Positions 1 to 7,936 are shown, numbered from the stretch's first letter. The stretch is 32,394 nucleotides of DNA from Propionibacteriaceae bacterium (GCA_030532825.1 JAUNKK010000028.1:1-32394), one strand, 5' to 3'. Notes: generated by a model from the letters alone, not told the origin. Translations and numbers: made by a program.

Positions 1-54
1 TTCGGTTTGTTCCTCGGCAGCGCGGGTAACTCTGGGGTCAAGCTGGGGGCGCAT
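1..54 (-). CDS. 5' end of an unidentified gene, cut by the window edge
   Basis: An ATG at 54 on the minus strand opens a reading frame with no stop before the window edge. The 18 visible codons begin MRPQLDPRV and are rich in Arg, Glu and Pro, which fits a soluble protein. A GGATGG stretch a few bases upstream could serve as ribosome binding site. It lies 31 bases after the MFS stop on the same strand, so it is probably the next gene of the riboswitch-controlled transporter operon. Too little is visible to assign a family. A second ATG at 62 in another frame also stays open, so the start is uncertain. Confidence 0.4.
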   Translation of the reverse strand, partial: MRPQLDPRVTRAAEEQTE

Positions 55-85
55 ATCGCCATCCTACTGACTACTGCGCAGGGCG

Positions 86-1327
86 TTAATGGTCCTGCTC
101 CACCCAGCGCAGCACGCGGCCGCTCGCCCCAACCACGATGAGCGCAAGGACCGCCAGCGCCACCCACGGGGCCACGGCCAACGGTCCCGGGACGCGGGCC
201 CATTCGAGCAACGCCCCGATCGGCGCCCCCGTCACGAGCACCGCCAGTCCCCCAATCGACGACATGACCCCCATGTGCGCCCCCAGTTGGCTCTCCCGGG
301 AGAGATGGCCGACGGTGTCGCGGGCGCGGGGTTGCACGGCCATGAAGCCGACATGGAGCAGCACCACGAACAGCACTTTCGGCAGCGCCCCAAACACCCC
401 GCCGGGCGAGGGAACCCAGGCTACGGCGGCGATCACCAGGAAGGCGGCGGCCGTGCACAGGTGGGCCAGCCGGAACACCCGCGTGGTGGAAAGCCGGTCC
501 ATGGCACGCGTGAGGCTGGACTGCGTGGTGATCACCAAGGCCGAGGCGAGCAGGAAATACCACGTGATGGTCGCTGAGTCATCCTGGCTACGGTGGATCT
601 CCACCGGCAGGGCCAAATACATCTGGTTGTAGGCGATCAGCTGCACCAGGTTCAGGGCGGCGAAGGCCAAGAAGCGTCGGTTGCGGAATACCAGCCGGAA
701 GGACTGAGCAAGGTTCGTTCGCGCCCCGACGCGCATTCGGGCTGGTAGCCAGATCGCGTGGATCACCCCGATGATGGCGAACAAGCCAGCGGCGATGAGG
801 CAGGTGGTCTGGAAGGGAACGAACAGCACGATTCCCCCGAGAGCGGGCCCCACAGCAGACCCCGCCTGGGAAAAGACCTGTTGCAGACTCAAAACCTGCG
901 TCCGCGGCGGCCCACCCGCTGCCGCCGTCGTCCTGGCCAAGCCCATGATGGCTGACTCGGACGCGGGCGAGAACAGCGCGGCAGCGAGGCCGATGAGCAC
1001 CACACCCACGACGATCCACAGCAGCTCCCGCGTGGCCGCTAGGGTCGCGAACCCGACCACCCTGATGCCGATCCCCACCAGCAGCACCGGCTTGATTCCG
1101 AGCCAGTCCGATAGGGCACCGCCGAGGAAGAACAGCCCCTGCTGCGAGAAGGTGCGCAGCCCCAGGATGATCCCGATCAGCACCACCGCCAACCCCAGGT
1201 CGTCTTCCAGGTAGGCGGCGAGGAACGGCACCACCAAGTAGAACCCGACGTTGAACGCGAACTGGGTGGCGATCAGCAGCCCCAGCGGGTGGGGCAGGCG
1301 GCGAAACATCCTGATGTCGTTGATCAT
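86..1327 (-). CDS. MFS transporter, 12-TM, last complete gene of the transporter operon
   Basis: A 413-residue major facilitator superfamily protein. Hydrophobic segments run throughout, and the loop after helix 2 carries a motif-A-like sequence (GGALSDWLGIKPVLL, about residue 69). It is predicted to sit in the cytoplasmic membrane as a proton-coupled transporter, most often an exporter in this type. It starts 9 bases after the stop of the upstream ATPase gene, so it is co-transcribed with the ABC importer. The order importer, two ATPases, MFS recalls the staphylopine locus, where cntE exports the metallophore that CntABCDF re-imports. That parallel is inference from gene order only. The substrate cannot be read from the sequence. 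An alternative start is Met7. Confidence 0.85.
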   Translation of the reverse strand: MINDIRMFRRLPHPLGLLIATQFAFNVGFYLVVPFLAAYLEDDLGLAVVLIGIILGLRTFSQQGLFFLGGALSDWLGIKPVLLVGIGIRVVGFATLAATRELLWIVVGVVLIGLAAALFSPASESAIMGLARTTAAAGGPPRTQVLSLQQVFSQAGSAVGPALGGIVLFVPFQTTCLIAAGLFAIIGVIHAIWLPARMRVGARTNLAQSFRLVFRNRRFLAFAALNLVQLIAYNQMYLALPVEIHRSQDDSATITWYFLLASALVITTQSSLTRAMDRLSTTRVFRLAHLCTAAAFLVIAAVAWVPSPGGVFGALPKVLFVVLLHVGFMAVQPRARDTVGHLSRESQLGAHMGVMSSIGGLAVLVTGAPIGALLEWARVPGPLAVAPWVALAVLALIVVGASGRVLRWVEQDH

Positions 1328-1336
1328 CGCCAGTTG

Positions 1337-2086
1337 TCAGGCCAGGTCGATCAGGAGCTTGGTGTAGTCGTCGGCAGGGTTGGCGAGCACCTCTTGGGTG
1401 GGGCCCTGCTCAAGGATGCGTCCATTCTTCATGACCGCGATGCGATCGGCCAGCTGGGAGACGACGGCGATGTCGTGGCTGATGAACAGCATCGACAGCT
1501 CCTGTTCCCGCCGCAGCTGGACAAGTAGGTCCAGGATGCTGGCCTGAACGGTGACATCAAGCGCCGAGGTGATCTCGTCGCAGATGATGAGCGCCGGCTC
1601 CGCCAGCAGGGCCCGGGCGATCGCGACTCGCTGCGCCTGCCCGACGCTGATGGCGTGCAGCCCGCGCCGCAGGATCTCCTCTGGCAGGTTGACGCGCTCC
1701 AGTATGGTGTGGATCGCTGCCCATTGTTCCTCCGCGCTGCGGCGAAGTTTGTAGATCAGGGGTTCCCGCAGCGCGTCCGCGACCCGCATCCGAGGGTTGA
1801 AGGAGGTGCGGGGATCCTGGAACACCATCTGAAGGCGTCGCTGATGAGCCCGTCTGGATCGGCCTCGGGAGGCGTGCAACTGCCGACCTTCCAGCGCGAC
1901 CGTGCCGGCAGTGGGCACCACGGTCCCGGCGATCATGCCGGCGAGAGTGGACTTGCCACTGCCGGATTCCCCGATCAGCCCGAAGCACTCCCCCGCCGCA
2001 ATGTGCAAGGACGTCTCGTGGACGGCCTCGACAAGCCCATGGCGTCCCGGGAAGACCTTGCGCACCTCGTTCACCTCAAGCAGCAT
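1337..2086 (-). CDS. ABC transporter ATPase, oligopeptide/nickel type (DppF/OppF/CntF-like)
   Basis: ATP-binding subunit of an importer of the peptide/nickel/opine class. Visible motifs are Walker A (GESGSGKST, about residue 40), a signature written SVGQAQR in place of the usual LSGGQ, Walker B with catalytic Glu (LIICDEITSALD) and the switch His (FISHDI). The C-terminal HPYT motif typical of the class is changed to DDYT. I chose ATG at 2086 because it has a GGAG seven bases upstream and yields the standard start MLLEVNEV; an in-frame ATG at 2125 adds 13 residues unlike the family. It overlaps the previous ATPase gene by 11 bases, indicating translational coupling. It should form a heterodimer with that ATPase under the fused permease. 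Confidence 0.9.
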   Translation of the reverse strand: MLLEVNEVRKVFPGRHGLVEAVHETSLHIAAGECFGLIGESGSGKSTLAGMIAGTVVPTAGTVALEGRQLHASRGRSRRAHQRRLQMVFQDPRTSFNPRMRVADALREPLIYKLRRSAEEQWAAIHTILERVNLPEEILRRGLHAISVGQAQRVAIARALLAEPALIICDEITSALDVTVQASILDLLVQLRREQELSMLFISHDIAVVSQLADRIAVMKNGRILEQGPTQEVLANPADDYTKLLIDLA

Positions 2087-2882
2087 CGGGAATCTCCAGC
2101 TTGGGTATGGCTGCGACCAGCGCACGGGTATACGGGTGCTTCGGCTCTACCAGAACCTTCTCGGGCGGCCCCGTCTCAACGAAACTGCCATCCGCCAGAA
2201 TGTGGACCGTGGAGACCAGCCGTTTCACCAGGGAGATCTGATGGCTGACGAACAGCACCGCGGTCCCAAACTGCGAAGCCGTGTCGGCCAGCAGGTCCAG
2301 GACTTCCGCCTGGGCACGCACGTCAAGGGCACTGGTCGGCTCGTCGGCCAGCAGCACTCGTGGTTCGCTGAGCAAAGCCATGGCGATGGCCGCGCGCTGC
2401 GCCATCCCACCCGAGAGCTCGAAGGGGAAAGCACTCAGCACGGCATCCGGGTTGGTGAACCGCAAGCGGCGCAGCAGATCCCGAGCCGCGGCCTGGCAGC
2501 CCCGGTGTGAAACCCGAGGGCTGTGCAGTCGTACCGACTCGGTGAACTGCTTTCCCACTCGGATGAGCGGGTCAAAGCTCGCCAGCGGACGCTGGAAGAC
2601 CATCGTCAGTTCAGGGCCGCGGAGCCGCCGCCAGTCCTTCGGTGTGAGATGAGTCACCTCAGTGCTCTGGTACCGGATGGCGCCGTCACGCACCGTCAAG
2701 CCGCCCTGGCGCAGCCCGAGCAGGCAGGACAGGAGCGTGGACTTCCCACCGCCGGATTCTCCGACGATGCCGACCAGTTCCCCGCTCGCGAGGCTGAGAT
2801 CGATGCCGGAGATGACGTCCGGCTGGTCGAGGTAGCCGGCCCGCAGACCGGCCACCTCTAGCACCTTTTGTTCATTCGACAT
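2076..2882 (-). CDS. ABC transporter ATPase, oligopeptide/nickel type (DppD/OppD/CntD-like)
   Basis: First of two different ATPase subunits of the importer, 268 residues. It shows Walker A (GESGGGKST), the signature LSGGMAQR, Walker B (VLLADEPTSALD), the switch His (FVSHQI) and the C-terminal motif KHPYTRAL that defines the oligopeptide/dipeptide/nickel class. The protein is shorter than most DppD proteins, which extend further past the HPYT motif. It overlaps the binding-protein gene by 11 bases at its start and the second ATPase by 11 bases at its end. No strong Shine-Dalgarno sequence is visible, which fits translation coupled to the gene before it. Substrate specificity does not reside in this subunit. 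Confidence 0.92.
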   Translation of the reverse strand: MSNEQKVLEVAGLRAGYLDQPDVISGIDLSLASGELVGIVGESGGGKSTLLSCLLGLRQGGLTVRDGAIRYQSTEVTHLTPKDWRRLRGPELTMVFQRPLASFDPLIRVGKQFTESVRLHSPRVSHRGCQAAARDLLRRLRFTNPDAVLSAFPFELSGGMAQRAAIAMALLSEPRVLLADEPTSALDVRAQAEVLDLLADTASQFGTAVLFVSHQISLVKRLVSTVHILADGSFVETGPPEKVLVEPKHPYTRALVAAIPKLEIPDAA

Positions 2883-4401
2883 GGGTCTCGTGGGTCAGCA
2901 GGTGATACTCGGTCGGCAGGATGTTGAGCCCCTTGACGCTGGCATCCGAGACGACCCACCACTGCGCGTGGCCGTACGGAACGACGGGCAGGTCACTCAG
3001 GGCGATTTGCTTCAGCATACGCGTCTTCTCAAGACGCTGTTCCGGGTCGAAGGTAGCCGCCAAGTCGTCCAGCGCGGCATCCAGTTCCGCGGACGAATAG
3101 TGGGCAAAGTTGCTCTCGCCGCCGGTGCGCAGCATGGTCTCGAAGAAATACTGCGGATCACCCGTGGGGGCCATGGCGAACGAGTACATGCCGATTTCGT
3201 ATTCCCCGGACTTCATCTGATCGGAGGTGGACGGGAGTTCGCTGATCTTCACGTCGACGCCGATGGTGGCCATGTCGGCCTGGAAGAGTTGTGCCATTTG
3301 CCCCAGCTGCGGCCGTTTCGGGTAGGTCAGCAGCCGCAGCGTCAGCGGCTGGTCGTCTTTGACGAGCTTCCCATCCGTCTCGGTATAGCCCATCTCAAGG
3401 AACAGGGCTTTGGCTTTGTCAAGGTCCTTGGCATTGACTTTGAGGTTCAGGCCCTCGGTCCCACCGAAGACCACGCTTTCGGGGAATAGGGCGTAGGTGT
3501 CTTTGCCCATGGCGTTCATCACCGAAACGTAGCCATCACGGTCGAAGGCGTAGTCGATGGCCTCGCGCGCTCGGGGATCGCTGGTGATGGGACTCGTGGT
3601 GTTGAGGATGGCCGTGTCGGCGCGGGTGGAGGTGACCTGCCAGGTCGTGTAGCGAGAGGGGTCGGAGAAAACCGCGAGGCCGGAGGCCTCGGGCTGCACC
3701 GCGACCTGAATCTCACCGGACTGCAAGGCCAGCCCCATCGCTTGCAGGTCGCTGTAGGCACGCCAGGTGACGTGGGTCAGTTGGGGTTTGCCACCCCAAT
3801 AGCCCTCGTAGGCATCCAACTCCAGTTTCTGCGTGGGCGTGAACTCGGTGACCTTGAACGGGCCCGTGCCCTGGGGGGCAGTCACCGGGTCGATCCCCTC
3901 GCCAATGGCCTGAATCCCGGTCATGGGGTCGCTGAGGATGCTGGGGAGCGCGGCCACCGGGGTTTTTGTGGTGATAGTGAGCGTCTGGCCGTCGGCAGTC
4001 ATCGACTCGATGGGCAACTGCGCCTGGGCTCGAACGTTAGTCGCGATGGCGTATTCCAGGGATGCCTTGACCGCTGCCGCATCCATTGGGTTGCCATTGT
4101 GGAAGGTCACCGCATCACGCAGGGTGATCTTCCAGGTCATATCGTCGGTGTTTTCCCACGCGGTGGCCAGCTTGGGGACCAGATTCAGTTGGTCATCGAC
4201 ATCGACCAGGGTCTCGGTGATGCCATCGCGTGAGTTGTACCAGCCGATGTAAGCCGAGGCGGCGTCCAGGGACTCGCCACGGTCAATGGAGCCATAGGTC
4301 AGCGTGGTGGTGGTTTCTTTGGGGGCATCGGCGGAGCCGCCGCAGCCAGACAGGAGCATGGCCGAAGCAACGGCACCTGCCAGGAGTGTTCTGAGTTTCA
4401 C
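2872..4401 (-). CDS. ABC transporter substrate-binding lipoprotein, family 5 (SBP_bac_5)
   Basis: Extracellular binding protein of the importer, 509 residues. The N-terminus is a lipoprotein signal with lipobox LLSG-C20, so it should be lipid-anchored to the outer face of the membrane. The mature part shows family-5 features such as the conserved segment TWKITLRDAVTFHNG near residue 90. Family 5 binds peptides, nickel or cobalt chelates and opine metallophores (OppA, DppA, NikA, CntA). Which of these applies cannot be read by eye. The GTG start overlaps the permease stop in a GTGA junction, and an AAAGG lies about ten bases upstream. Under a cobalamin riboswitch, a cobalt complex, metallophore or corrinoid ligand is more likely than peptides (inference). 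Confidence 0.92.
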   Translation of the reverse strand: MKLRTLLAGAVASAMLLSGCGGSADAPKETTTTLTYGSIDRGESLDAASAYIGWYNSRDGITETLVDVDDQLNLVPKLATAWENTDDMTWKITLRDAVTFHNGNPMDAAAVKASLEYAIATNVRAQAQLPIESMTADGQTLTITTKTPVAALPSILSDPMTGIQAIGEGIDPVTAPQGTGPFKVTEFTPTQKLELDAYEGYWGGKPQLTHVTWRAYSDLQAMGLALQSGEIQVAVQPEASGLAVFSDPSRYTTWQVTSTRADTAILNTTSPITSDPRAREAIDYAFDRDGYVSVMNAMGKDTYALFPESVVFGGTEGLNLKVNAKDLDKAKALFLEMGYTETDGKLVKDDQPLTLRLLTYPKRPQLGQMAQLFQADMATIGVDVKISELPSTSDQMKSGEYEIGMYSFAMAPTGDPQYFFETMLRTGGESNFAHYSSAELDAALDDLAATFDPEQRLEKTRMLKQIALSDLPVVPYGHAQWWVVSDASVKGLNILPTEYHLLTHETHVE

Positions 4402-6323
4402 GTGGTTGTTACCTTTCTTCTCTGTATCGGATCAGCATTCGCGGACAGCACTTCCTGAGAAGCATCCGCAAACAAATTGACGATCAACGTCACGAGCAGG
4501 AGGACCAGCCCGGGCCCAAACACCAGCCACGGCGCCACCTGCAAATAGGAACGGCCTTCGCTGATCATGGTTCCCCACTCGGACGTCGGCTGCGGCAGAC
4601 CAAGGCCGACGAAGGAAAGAGTGGCTAGATTCAGGATCACGCTCCCGAGGCTGGAGGCGGCCATCACCAGCAGGGGGCTGCCAATGTTGGGCACCATGTG
4701 GCGAACGAAGATTCGAATACCGGGGACGGCATTCATGCGCGCGATTTGGATATAGGGGGCTTGCTTGACCTGAAGGGTGAGGATGCGGGCATAGCGGGCA
4801 ATGCCCGTCCACGACGCCAGGGTCAGAGCCGCCACGGCGCTGACGAAACCCGGGCCGAACATGGCGGCGAAGGCCAACGCCAGAATGAACTCCGGGAAGG
4901 ATTGGAAGACGGCTGTGATTCGCTGAATAACGGCGTCCACGACCCCGCCAGCGAGGGCCGAGACCACCCCGATGATGGTGCCAAGCACCAGAGCGCAGCA
5001 CACCACCGTCAGCGCCACCGACAGCGTGGGACGGATGCCCGCGAGCACGCGGGAGAAGACATCGCGGCCGAGGTTATCGGTGCCGAGCCAGTGCACGGCC
5101 CCTGGAGGTTGGAGGGCCGCCGTGATTTCGGTGGCATTGGGGTCATAGGGCGTGATGAGATGAGCGACCAGTGCGATGACGGCGATGGCTCCAACCGCTC
5201 CCACGAGGATCCGCCAGGCGAGCCGCGGGGAGAGCCGAGCCAACACCTGCTTTCGCGGTTTGGGCAACATCGACGACGAACTAAGCGTTGCCAGATCGGG
5301 ATGCTGGATGGTCACCGGTTCGGTTGGCTCGTCACCATCAGCCCGAGCGGATCGCCGAGTCACACCGACGCGGGACTGCTCACTCAGCCGAGGGTCGAGG
5401 AAAAAGGCCAGCAGGTCCGCCACCGTGTTGGCGACGAGGAACACCAGGGCGCACCACAGCACATAGGCCTGGATGACGGGGTAGTCCTTGGCTTGGATGG
5501 CGCCGAGGGCATAGTTGCCGATGCCCTGCCAGGAGAAGATGGCCTCGACCACGGCGGAGCCCGCAAGCAGTGCGCCGAAGCTGGTGGCGCCCAGCGTGCA
5601 CATCGGAGCGGCGATGTTCCGCACGATGTGCAGCCCCACCCGCGCCTCCCCCATGCCCCGGGTCCGCAACCCGGCCGCGTAGGGTTTGTCGAACTCCTCC
5701 AGGGCGATGGCACGGATCTGGCGGATGTACCAGCCGACCATCGCCAGGCTGAGGGTGAGGGTGGGCATGATGATGCCTCGCAGGTCCTGTGAGGCAGAAA
5801 TCGGGAAGAGCCGGAGTCCCATGCCGAGGATCTGCAAGACCAGCAGGGCGAACAGAAAGCTCGGCACCGCCGAACTGACGTAGCTCAGGAAACGGGCAAC
5901 CTGGTCGAACAGGCTGTGGGGCCGCGCGGCCGCCGCGATTCCGACGGGCAGGGCCACCAGCCAGGCGAGTGCCAGGGAGGCGGTGGTAAGCGCCAACGTC
6001 AACGGTAGTCGCCGAAAGAAATCGGCCATGATTTGGGTGCCGTTGCTGAGCGATGTACCCAGGTCGCCATGCAGCAGCCGGCCAAGCCAATTCAGGTATT
6101 GGTCCAGCACTGGTTCGTTGAGCCCGAGTCTGTCCCGCATGAGCTCGATCATTTCGGCGGTGGGCTGGACGCCTTGAGCGGTGAGCATGTTCTCGGCGAG
6201 GTCACCGGGGGTCAGGTAGGTCAAAACGAATGCGAGGACGCTGACTCCAAAGAGCACCAGCAGTGTGTTGGCGACCCAACTCAGCAAGCGACCGAGCAAG
6301 GTCGATGAGAAGAAACGGCCCAT
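4398..6323 (-). CDS. Fused ABC permease (DppB-like plus DppC-like halves in one chain)
   Basis: A single 641-residue protein holding both membrane subunits that are normally separate. Residues 1 to about 315 are a DppB/NikB-type permease: first helix near 15-38, conserved YLTPGD, and EAA loop around 217-236 (GLRTRGMGEARVGLHIVRN). Residues about 316-365 form a hydrophilic linker rich in Arg, Asp, Ser and Pro. Residues about 366-641 are a DppC/NikC-type permease: conserved WLGTDNLGRDVFSR near 412 and a second EAA loop around 528-546. There is no stop or frame break between the halves. It is the first gene of the operon. GAGGAG lies three bases before ATG 6323, about 20 bases after the riboswitch. 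Confidence 0.9.
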   Translation of the reverse strand: MGRFFSSTLLGRLLSWVANTLLVLFGVSVLAFVLTYLTPGDLAENMLTAQGVQPTAEMIELMRDRLGLNEPVLDQYLNWLGRLLHGDLGTSLSNGTQIMADFFRRLPLTLALTTASLALAWLVALPVGIAAAARPHSLFDQVARFLSYVSSAVPSFLFALLVLQILGMGLRLFPISASQDLRGIIMPTLTLSLAMVGWYIRQIRAIALEEFDKPYAAGLRTRGMGEARVGLHIVRNIAAPMCTLGATSFGALLAGSAVVEAIFSWQGIGNYALGAIQAKDYPVIQAYVLWCALVFLVANTVADLLAFFLDPRLSEQSRVGVTRRSARADGDEPTEPVTIQHPDLATLSSSSMLPKPRKQVLARLSPRLAWRILVGAVGAIAVIALVAHLITPYDPNATEITAALQPPGAVHWLGTDNLGRDVFSRVLAGIRPTLSVALTVVCCALVLGTIIGVVSALAGGVVDAVIQRITAVFQSFPEFILALAFAAMFGPGFVSAVAALTLASWTGIARYARILTLQVKQAPYIQIARMNAVPGIRIFVRHMVPNIGSPLLVMAASSLGSVILNLATLSFVGLGLPQPTSEWGTMISEGRSYLQVAPWLVFGPGLVLLLVTLIVNLFADASQEVLSANADPIQRRKVTTT

Positions 6324-6352
6324 GAACTCCTCGCTTGTTAGCTAACCGGACA

Positions 6353-6445
6353 TGTCGGGTGCAGGTCGGGCTCGCCTTGGGGAGGCATACCGTTGCGGAG
6401 CAACTCCGGATTCGCACCGGGATCCCAACGCACAAGGTGAGCCTA
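6353..6445 (-). promoter_or_regulatory. Cobalamin (adenosylcobalamin-type) riboswitch
   Basis: Read on the minus strand, the leader of the transporter operon has the conserved core of a cobalamin riboswitch. The segment CCGGTGCGAATCCGG (about 6406-6420) forms the P3 hairpin with its conserved GGTG.GAATCC. It is followed by CTCCGCAACGGTA, matching the CCCGCAACTGTA region. A B12-box-like sequence follows, AGCCCGACCTGC (6361-6372), a few bases shorter than consensus. CTCACCTT (6434-6441) can pair with AAGGCGAG (6371-6378) in seven of eight positions, closing the junction as P2 does. It ends about 30 bases before the start codon, so control of translation initiation is likely: cobalamin would shut off the operon. 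Confidence 0.8.
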
Positions 6446-6448
6446 GTC

Positions 6449-6461
6449 GATAACCATTACC
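6449..6461. promoter_or_regulatory. Possible metalloregulator operator or -10 region of the transporter operon
   Basis: GATAA-N3-TTACC is an AT-rich interrupted dyad (one mismatch) just upstream of the riboswitch. Its geometry resembles half of a Fur/Zur-family box. The minus-strand hexamer GGTTAT inside it could instead be the -10 element, putting transcription start just before the riboswitch. I could not identify a convincing -35. Treat as tentative. Confidence 0.25.
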
Positions 6462-6571
6462 GATACCTCATCGGGCAGACCCGGAGCATGCCGCAGCCTG
6501 GGATCCCGAACCTCCTCCAGCGGTCGCCTGGCCATGCGATGTCCCACGGCCTGGCCGCTGACCTGGGGCTC

Positions 6572-6577
6572 TAGACT
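6572..6577 (+). promoter_or_regulatory. -10 element of a leaderless pncB transcript
   Basis: TAGACT matches TAnnnT and ends six bases before the pncB ATG, so transcription should start at or next to the start codon. No Shine-Dalgarno sequence is present. No clear -35 is visible. Confidence 0.55.
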
Positions 6578-6583
6578 CGGGAC

Positions 6584-7936
6584 ATGACGACAGCCTTGCT
6601 GACCGACCACTACGAGCTGACGATGGTGCAGGCCGCCCTGGATGCGGGCACCGCCGACCGACGTTCCCTGTTCGACCTCTTCACGCGTCGGCTCCCCGAA
6701 GGACGGCGCTATGGCGTCGCGGCCGGGCTGGGTCGGGCCTTGGCTGCGATTGACGAGTTCCGCTTCGACCCTGCCACCCTGCAGTTTCTGCTGGATCAGG
6801 GCATCATCCGGGATAATCTTGCCGCCTGGCTGGCCGACTACCGATTCAACGGCGACATCTGGGGCTACCCGGAAGGCGAGGTGTATTTCCCGGGTTCCCC
6901 TGTGCTATCAGTCGAGGGTAGCTTCGCGGAGGCCTGCATCCTGGAGACGCTGCTGCTGTCGATCTTCAACCACGATTCGGCCATCGCGGCAGCCGCCTCC
7001 CGCATGACCGCCATGGCGGAGGGCCGGCCCTGCGCGGAGATGGGGTCGCGGCGTACCCACGAGTGGGCGGCCGTTGGCGCCGCCCGGGCTGCGTACATCG
7101 CGGGCTTCGCGGCCACCTCGAACTTGGAGGCAGGGCGCAGTTACGGCATCCCGACAATGGGCACCGCTGCACATTCCTTCACGCTGCTGCACGACTCCGA
7201 GGAGGCTGCGTTCCGCGCGCAGTTGGGGGCGCTGGGAGTTGGCACAACGCTGCTGGTCGACACCTATGACGTGGAGGCGGCCATCCGCAAGGGCGTTGAG
7301 CTGACCAAGGGGCGTTTGGGGGCGATTCGTCTCGACTCCGGCGACCTGCCCGTCATGGCTCGGCAAGCCCGGGATCTGCTGGATGACCTGGGGGCCACCG
7401 AAACCCGGATCACCGTCACCTCCGACCTTGATGAGTGGCAGATCGCAGCGCTTCGTGGCGCTCCCGTCGATGGTTTCGGCGTCGGCACTTCGCTCGTGAC
7501 GGGTTCCGGGCATCCAACGTGCGGCTTCGTCTACAAGCTGGTGGCGCGCGCCGATAGCGCCGACAAGGAGGCCCCCATGCTCCCCGTCGGCAAGCTTTCC
7601 AAGGGGAAGAACACCTTGGGCGGGCGAAAGTTCGCGATGCGAAGGCTGGGCGCGGACGGCCGGGCGGAAGCGGAAATCATCGGTCTCGGGACAGCCCCCA
7701 TCAACGACGGCAACGACCGGTACCTGCTGACGGACTTGGTCCGGGACGGGCAGCGCAGCCACGAGGGAACCCTGGAGGAGGCGCGGGCGCGTCACCGAGA
7801 TTCGCAGGCGGAGCTGCCGCTGGCGGCGCTGCGTATCAGCAAGGGCGACCCCGCCATCGAGACCATCATTCTGGATGGCAGCGGGGCACAGACGACGAAC
7901 CCCTACCAAGCAGCGCCCCGCCCAGCGAACCTCTAA
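6584..7936 (+). CDS. pncB: Nicotinate phosphoribosyltransferase
   Basis: Catalyses nicotinate + PRPP + ATP to nicotinate mononucleotide, the entry step of Preiss-Handler NAD salvage, in the cytoplasm. The 450-residue length fits the bacterial enzyme. The N-terminus LLTDHYELTMVQAAL is the family signature, and the central segment ending GAIRLDSGD with the following TSDLDEW fits the type II phosphoribosyltransferase barrel. The region KLSKGKNTLGGRKF is also typical. It begins six bases after a -10 element and is probably translated from a leaderless mRNA. Its stop overlaps the end of the convergent malQ gene by four bases. It is divergent from the transporter operon, with a 260-base gap that holds the riboswitch. 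Confidence 0.95.
   Translation: MTTALLTDHYELTMVQAALDAGTADRRSLFDLFTRRLPEGRRYGVAAGLGRALAAIDEFRFDPATLQFLLDQGIIRDNLAAWLADYRFNGDIWGYPEGEVYFPGSPVLSVEGSFAEACILETLLLSIFNHDSAIAAAASRMTAMAEGRPCAEMGSRRTHEWAAVGAARAAYIAGFAATSNLEAGRSYGIPTMGTAAHSFTLLHDSEEAAFRAQLGALGVGTTLLVDTYDVEAAIRKGVELTKGRLGAIRLDSGDLPVMARQARDLLDDLGATETRITVTSDLDEWQIAALRGAPVDGFGVGTSLVTGSGHPTCGFVYKLVARADSADKEAPMLPVGKLSKGKNTLGGRKFAMRRLGADGRAEAEIIGLGTAPINDGNDRYLLTDLVRDGQRSHEGTLEEARARHRDSQAELPLAALRISKGDPAIETIILDGSGAQTTNPYQAAPRPANL

Noticed and set aside
4698-5792. Long plus-strand open frame opposite the fused permease
   Set aside because: Antisense to a clearly conserved gene, low-complexity Arg/His/Gly composition and no start signals; a GC-rich codon shadow.
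6337-6346. GTTAGCTAAC palindrome as a DtxR/IdeR iron box
   Set aside because: Too short and without the full TTAGG-type 19-base consensus; it lies inside the transcribed leader after the riboswitch, so an operator role is unlikely.
6440-6445. TAGGCT as the -10 of the transporter operon
   Set aside because: It overlaps the stretch that pairs with the segment before the B12 box (P2-like), so transcription probably starts upstream of it.
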